A program made the position numbers and the translations under genes. A stretch of 64,000 nt of DNA from Neopestalotiopsis rosae (Eukaryota; Ascomycota; Sordariomycetes; Amphisphaeriales; Sporocadaceae): the NCBI GenBank assembly GCA_023078685.1, contig JALGAS010000003.1, forward strand, positions 3,224,001 to 3,288,000, written 5' to 3'. Under the pieces are notes generated by a model that did no database searches, had not been told where the DNA came from, and worked only from the letters and a program-made list of their open reading frames with translations. Within the stretch, counting starts at the first letter, position 1. Every line of letters starts with the position of its first letter. Shown piece by piece: positions 58,737-64,000 of this stretch.

Positions 58737-59110
58737 GCGTGTGGATTTGGTGTTTGCTGTGTTATGAGTTGATGCTTCATTGTACAAATTCTTCTTCATC
58801 TTGCGATTTCCGCATTGGGCCTGGCCGAACGGCGTTCAAAGGAGTTTGGGGTGAATAGGGAGATACCACTGGTATTCTGGTTATTAAAATTCAGAGTCAC
58901 TTCTTTCTCTGTACCTTGTTTAGGGTTTTGTACGGCACTTGGCCGCAGTCTAGGTAGTTTAGAACGTCAGATTCTGACGTGCATAGGATACGAGGACAGA
59001 ACGTAGTTTATGGCATTGCAATGGCATAATGCAAGACATTAAGTAGTACTTCATTTTCTTCGAAGATGTGAAATGTGATGATATAATACGTGACAAATTT
59101 GACAGCCCTT
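58737..59110. other. Convergent 3' flanks, RAD21 / DUF7580-like gene
   Basis: 374 bp; nothing coding. Confidence 0.5.
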
Positions 59111-61066
59111 TCAATCCTCGGAAATGACCATAACGTCAATCATCTTGACAAGCTCACGGTATACCTTCTCGTATACGGCCTGCCGTAGATTTGGTCGATT
59201 CAAATCCTCGCCACAACCAAAGTCGCAGTTCAGACATCGTCGTGTAAGTTCGTCATATTTTGGACTGATACTTGTGCGCTGATATGAGCGCCGTCGGACT
59301 TTACGCACGTCATTGGGTTCGTCCATGAGTGACCAGTGCCCGATCTGCAGCAGGATGACGCCCAAACACCAGAGCTGCGTAGGTAGTAACGGGTCAGTCT
59401 CCTTTCACAGATAGAAACAACAATTATTCTTGACTCACAGTCATGTTTCGGATCCCGTGATCGAGCCTCGCGTCCTCTATCGCAGTTGCCATTGTGCTCA
59501 TTGCTTTCTCTTGAATGGGCGTACCAGCCAGAGATGCATCCGGCGTCGCTTCACCACTTTGACCGATCCCGAGTCGGACGTCTTCGAAACTCGTGTCAAC
59601 ATGAAGTGTTGCAAGACATTGGGTAAAGTCTTGGCTGTTCGGGAAGAGTAAGACGTCTTGCAAGGTAAGGTATTGCGCCAACCATGGTGTCGAATGGAAC
59701 TTGAGGACCGCAGCCACCAGGGAACGCGCGAGGTTGAGCTGGTCCGCGACGCTCACGCTCTTTTCTGCGGGAACCACCAGCACCTTGTCTATTGACACTG
59801 CTTTCTGCAGACTGTAGGTGCCAGGGATATGGGGGTATATGGAGTGTCTGAACTTCTCGGTATAGGAATCAAGATATCCGACGCATTGTTTCAGAGTTTG
59901 TCCAGCACATGTTTGTTGTAGAAAAGAGCACATGTCCTCGTTTGAGAGATTGGATATACCCAAATTCCTGGCCAACTTTTGTTGTATTTCCCGGATAGGA
60001 GCCTCCTTGATGACTCTAGCGATCTCCTCATCCTCGAAACGTACTCTTCGCCTCTTCGGCTGGCTATCTTCTGCGATTGGAGTAGGAGAGTCTGGAGGCG
60101 ATTCGATGCCAGTATCTTGAGATTTTATTTGCAATCTCAATGGCTGTGGAACGAGGAGACTTTTAAGCACTCTTATTAGCGGGCTTCTGAGCTCAAAATT
60201 TTGTTGCTTTTGTTTACCTTGCTACGTGTCCAGGACATATCATTACGAGATCCATGTATACACTGTCGGAGACCTTCGCGTCCAAGAACATTTGGACATT
60301 GTGTTGGCGGGCGGGAAAGTGTTGCCAAGTATCGCTCCGAGCAGAAAAGGCATTTGCAAGTGCATCATGAAATGCCCTGGAAGCACGTCGGACCAAGCCA
60401 AAGTCTGCAAACTCCTGCGGAAGTTGTTTCTGGCGAACATCGACCACAGTTCTCTCTGATACAATCTTGTTAATTTCCCTCATTTGCTTGCCAAGACGTT
60501 GGAGGTTCCCATTGCACTTGTTGAGTTCATCTAAGGACTCCTCAATCGTGGTTTTGTTCCATGTTATTTTGAGCTTATCACGCATACGGTATATTGTTTC
60601 TTTCAGTCTCTCATCCTGTTGATCGATCAGCTGATTCTGTCTCGGGCATTTGCGTCGAATCGAGACTCACCTCACGCTGCTCTGACCTGAACCAATTGAA
60701 GCAGTCCATTTCTGTCTGTACTTCCTGTATAGTTTCGCATATGCTGTTGATCGCGTCGAAGTATTCATCGTAACTGTCTACCAATACTTCTCTGAAAGCC
60801 GATTCTGTTGTCTTGCTGTACCATTCAGGGGTTCCCGGGTCATCGAGCATTCGCGTCACCAGTGAACGATCTTCTACCGCTGTCAGGACCAGAAGGCGAG
60901 TCTCGTTCAGGAATAGCCTTCGTTCGAGGTCGAGCCGCTGTCGCATGCGGCGCAGTTCCCGAGAATAGTGTCGAAATACATCCAACTTCTCTCTCAGACT
61001 ACTGTATGATTTAATCGCGCCTGCTAATAAGGGCAATATACCCAGGCCCAACGATGCTGGATCCAT
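59111..61066 (-). CDS. DUF7580-like protein, degenerate kinase-like C-terminus
   Basis: Four exons: 61066-60671, 60615-60218, 60171-59439, 59374-59111; about 596 residues. The opening MDPASLGLGILPLLAGAIKSYSSL is typical of a fungal family with a helical HeLo-like N-terminus. The middle is basic with a QPKRRRVRFEDEE patch. The last third, with DQLNLARSLVAAVLKFHSTPWLAQYL and LWCLGVILLQIG, resembles the late helices of kinases but has no catalytic residues, like the HeLo-pseudokinase at 41.5-43.3 kb. The family is widespread but uncharacterised. Intron 2 has a weak acceptor (AATAAG); an alternative CTCAG keeps the frame but would make a 31-nt intron. The start is the first ATG; the open frame upstream has no other. 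Confidence 0.75.
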
Positions 61067-61473
61067 GCCGTGCCTTTTCAATAATGGCAAGAGATGTGTT
61101 GGAAAACAGAAAACGAAGACAAGTGCCCTGCGGGGTCAAAAGAGACGGATGTGGTGAGCTCCTAATAGAAGAGTAAGGCATTCTGGGGCTATTGACCAGT
61201 GGAAAAACGCAGGAGTGGCTGTGATAGACCCCTGATACCTGGGTTTCTGCAAGTGTGATTTGCCCAGGAGATACCGCGCAGCCTTACACACTTGCAGTAT
61301 TCTATTGGTTGCCAAGGGTCATGCATCATGCTGGTGAGCTGGGCAGTGCCGTTTTCCCCTCTTTGGGTTTATCCAAGCTGGCGCCGCATACATCCATTTC
61401 ATCTGTTCCTCGAGGCAAGTTTGTCGTGAGAAGGCTCAACTGGCTACAAGAGCTTCAACACGATTCTGTGAAA
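61067..61473. other. Divergent promoter region
   Basis: About 400 bp. The frame of the next gene stays open through much of it, with one further ATG near 61321, so the 5' end of that gene may extend into here. Confidence 0.45.
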
Positions 61474-64000
61474 ATGGATATTCTCAGACGACAGACTACG
61501 GACAAACACAATGAACGAATCGAGAAATACATTCTAGACACAGCTCTTGCCAATGATCATGAAGTCGCTGGTGGAAATATTGAGCGTCTCTTCGCAGGAG
61601 TGAGGCAACTATTTCTCCACATACTTTTGCTTTTCAAACATTTCAGTGCTGAATTCACAACAAGAATCCAGTATAACAGCCTGGATAGAAGCTATAGTCG
61701 TCTAATGCTCTGGTATGATGTCTATCGATCGATATGTTCTTCTCTCCGGGGTGAAGTACCTCCAGACTTCACAGAAGCTGCAACGAGATACCTCAAAGGC
61801 ATTACTTTGACTTTGGTCGATCGTGAGTCCAAATTCACTTATAGTTTTGTATTTATAGCTATGATCAATATCACTCGTTAAAGATAGTCTAAGTACGGGG
61901 ATACTTGGATGCTGATATTGATATATCTTCAAGGCTTCATCCACCTCGTATCAAAAGAACCAGCCACCAAAGAGATCGAAAGCCTTCATGTTTATATTCA
62001 CGATGTTACATCTCTCATACATAAACACGAGACGGCTTGCGACGATGATTCGGACGACGCGTCCAACTTCGACTACGATTCATACACAGAAGTAGCAGAA
62101 GATCTCAAGACCGATACCACTTGCCTGGTTGGACTTAACTCGCTAATAGATCATCCATCACTGGGACCTACGATGGTTGATGAGGCTTCATGTGCTGTAG
62201 TGCAACCATGGGAGCTGTACCAACCGTATTGCGATCGAATTAGTAACAGATTCCCAGAAGGCACCAAATGCGTAATCTCTAGACTAGGGAGGGCCAACTA
62301 TAACCGGTATATTCGGTGGATTCAAAGAAACAACGAAGTTGACAATGAGCCCCACGAGTCCGAGGAGACCAAAGGAATCGACCGCATACAACAGGAGCAT
62401 ACAGTCGTGGCATCCGCTTTTCATGATTCAGGCTTAGGTTCATCAGTTCCAAGCAAATCATCCTATGCGGAGACGGTCATGTCATATGGAACTGACGGCA
62501 ACGGCCAAAGCGTACGCGTGCCCCCTTTGAGCGAGGAAGCCAAGCAGGGAGCGCCATTCACATGTGTTGCATGCTTCAAGACTGTGTCCATCAGTAACAA
62601 TTCTCTTTGGAAACGCCATCTGTACGAGGATCTCTGTCCGTGGATGTGCCTGGACCCGGAATGTTCATCCGGGAGCCAAGTATTCCGGAGACGCAACGAC
62701 TGGATTGCTCATCTCTCTTTCGAGCACCAATTGGCACCTGACTGGGCGTCCTTTACGTGTCCTCTGTGTCGCAGCGAAACCGAGCCGGGAAAGATATCGA
62801 TCACCCGGCATCTTGGCAACCATTTGGAAGAGATTGCTCTTGGATCATTACCCTTGCAAACAGAATGGGACAGTGAGAACGACGATAGCACTCATGCTTC
62901 TGTATCAAATCAGAGCTCAATACAACAGTTGTCCGGAGAAGGCGACGAAACTGAACATCCGAAAAGACTCGAGGAAGATGCCCAACGAGACCAATATGAA
63001 CAACAACTTACGTTGAAGGGTGAGTATAGTACTACGATCTTTGTGGTCACGCCCTTGATAATCAAGCATATTGACGCTAATGTTACTGTTAGAACAACCA
63101 ATTGTATTTCAAGAGCCAATGAGTTTAGACATGGGACTTCAGCAGCCACGAATATCGAACCTTGGAAATTCGACAGCATCCATGCTACAAAGCGAAGAGC
63201 CTCAGCCCTCAAATGTATCGATGATAGCAGAGGTTTCAGACCAAGAGTCGGAGCCAGATGACTGCTGCGAGATCTGCGGGTATCGTCCCAAGGGAGACCC
63301 TCAGTGGTTCAAAGGCTCAATGGCCAAACATAAGAAGCTGGAACATTCATCGGAACCGCCCAGGATGTACCAATGCACATACCCCGGCTGTACCGCTGCT
63401 TATAAGAACCGACCAGATAATCTGAGGCAACATCAGATTGAGAAGGGTCATTTCGATAATGATGAAAGCCGATCGACCGACAACATTGAATCTACTAGCG
63501 ACAATGACATCTACTTTGATATGTATCAAGCCGGCACATCTGAGCGAGCGGAAAACCATGGTCATTCCCAGCTTCATGAGACTTTGCGGGCAGCACCAAT
63601 CATCACAGGACCCGCGATCAGCGTTATTGCGCGAGCTGCTGAGCCCATCAAAGGTCAAGCTTGGGCATTTCCTGAAGATGAGATTCCAAGCGGAACCTCT
63701 GCAGCTGGCCACCACTTTTACGATGTTGCAGACGAAGATGGTCACATTCCGTTCGTGGTGGATTCTCACGCAGAACGCTGGCATGGAGAACTCAGTGTTT
63801 CAGCCGAGTTCGAGAAGATAGGTGACGTGGATCTTGTCGATCTGGGTACTGCACCCGACCACGTTCCTGTTCCTCTGAGCCGTCTTATTGAATGCGACTT
63901 TCGCGGTTGCCATTACACATATAAGGAATCAGATACGCACAACTACATAAAACATCGCGCCCGCAATCATAAGCAAAAACAGATATTCCGGTGCGAATTT
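61474..64000 (+). CDS. C2H2 zinc-finger protein, 3' end beyond the window
   Basis: Exons 61474-61822, 61934-63019 and 63093 to the window end; at least 780 residues. The N-terminal 200 residues are helical (KHNERIEKYILDTALANDHE; LFLHILLLFKHF), followed by an acidic stretch (CDDDSDDASNFDYDS) and then several zinc fingers: FTCVACFKTVS.., CLDPECSSGSQVFRRRNDW.., FTCPLCRSE.., CCEICGYRP.., QCTYPGCTAAYKNR.. and ECDFRGCHYTYKES... This layout is common in fungal multi-finger proteins of unknown role, often found near NACHT-type genes. No stop is reached. The start is uncertain: ATG 61474 is chosen, an ATG near 61321 is in frame. Intron 1 uses an AAG acceptor. Confidence 0.75.

Noticed and set aside
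57177..58799. 540-codon open frame on the minus strand
   Set aside because: Lies entirely antisense to RAD21, starts without ATG, and has no motif; it arises from the codon bias of the real gene.

Overview
This window reads as nuclear DNA of a filamentous ascomycete (Pezizomycotina; probably Sordariomycetes, perhaps Hypocreales, but the species cannot be fixed by eye). The evidence is short introns (about 43-110 nt) with GTRAGT-type donors and YAG acceptors, gene spacing of 0.1-2 kb, and fungal markers: palC (ambient-pH signalling), a secretory-pathway Ca2+ P-type ATPase, PXR1, a NACHT STAND protein, a HeLo-domain protein and a Zn2Cys6 regulator. I saw no tRNA, rRNA, CRISPR array or intact transposon.

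Layout. 1-9.3 kb: a secreted SGNH hydrolase and two unrecognised small genes in long, mostly featureless intergenic DNA. 9.3-10.5 kb: an imperfect direct repeat with alternating GGGTGCAA/TTGCACCC blocks. 10.5-32.8 kb: mostly conserved housekeeping genes: ERB1, a NACHT protein, an ExoIII-type AP endonuclease, a fumarylacetoacetase-family enzyme, an RBR ubiquitin ligase, ALG6, palC, a secreted tyrosinase and a SURF4/Erv29 cargo receptor. 33.3-38.6 kb: an accessory island of three tandem, same-strand, three-exon paralogs that I do not recognise. 40-47.8 kb: an F-box-like protein, a HeLo-pseudokinase protein, a Zn2Cys6 factor and a large basic disordered protein. 48.8-58.7 kb: PXR1, a small coiled-coil protein, the PMR1-type pump and cohesin RAD21. 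59.1-64 kb: a DUF7580-like protein and a C2H2 zinc-finger gene that runs off the end.

Themes. Housekeeping functions are ribosome biogenesis (ERB1, PXR1), the secretory pathway (ALG6, SURF4, PMR1), DNA repair and chromosome cohesion (AP endonuclease, RAD21) and pH signalling (palC). Interspersed are genes of the kinds fungi use for self/non-self recognition and regulated cell death: the NACHT protein, the HeLo-pseudokinase and the DUF7580-like protein.

The most unusual signal is in the tandem family. Two of the three copies carry an in-frame TAG at an equivalent position, with a conserved reading frame of about 92 and 109 codons after it. The third copy runs straight through without a stop. 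This fits stop-codon readthrough or an inherited nonsense change. Exon coordinates were placed by hand from splice signals and reading frame; small shifts are possible.
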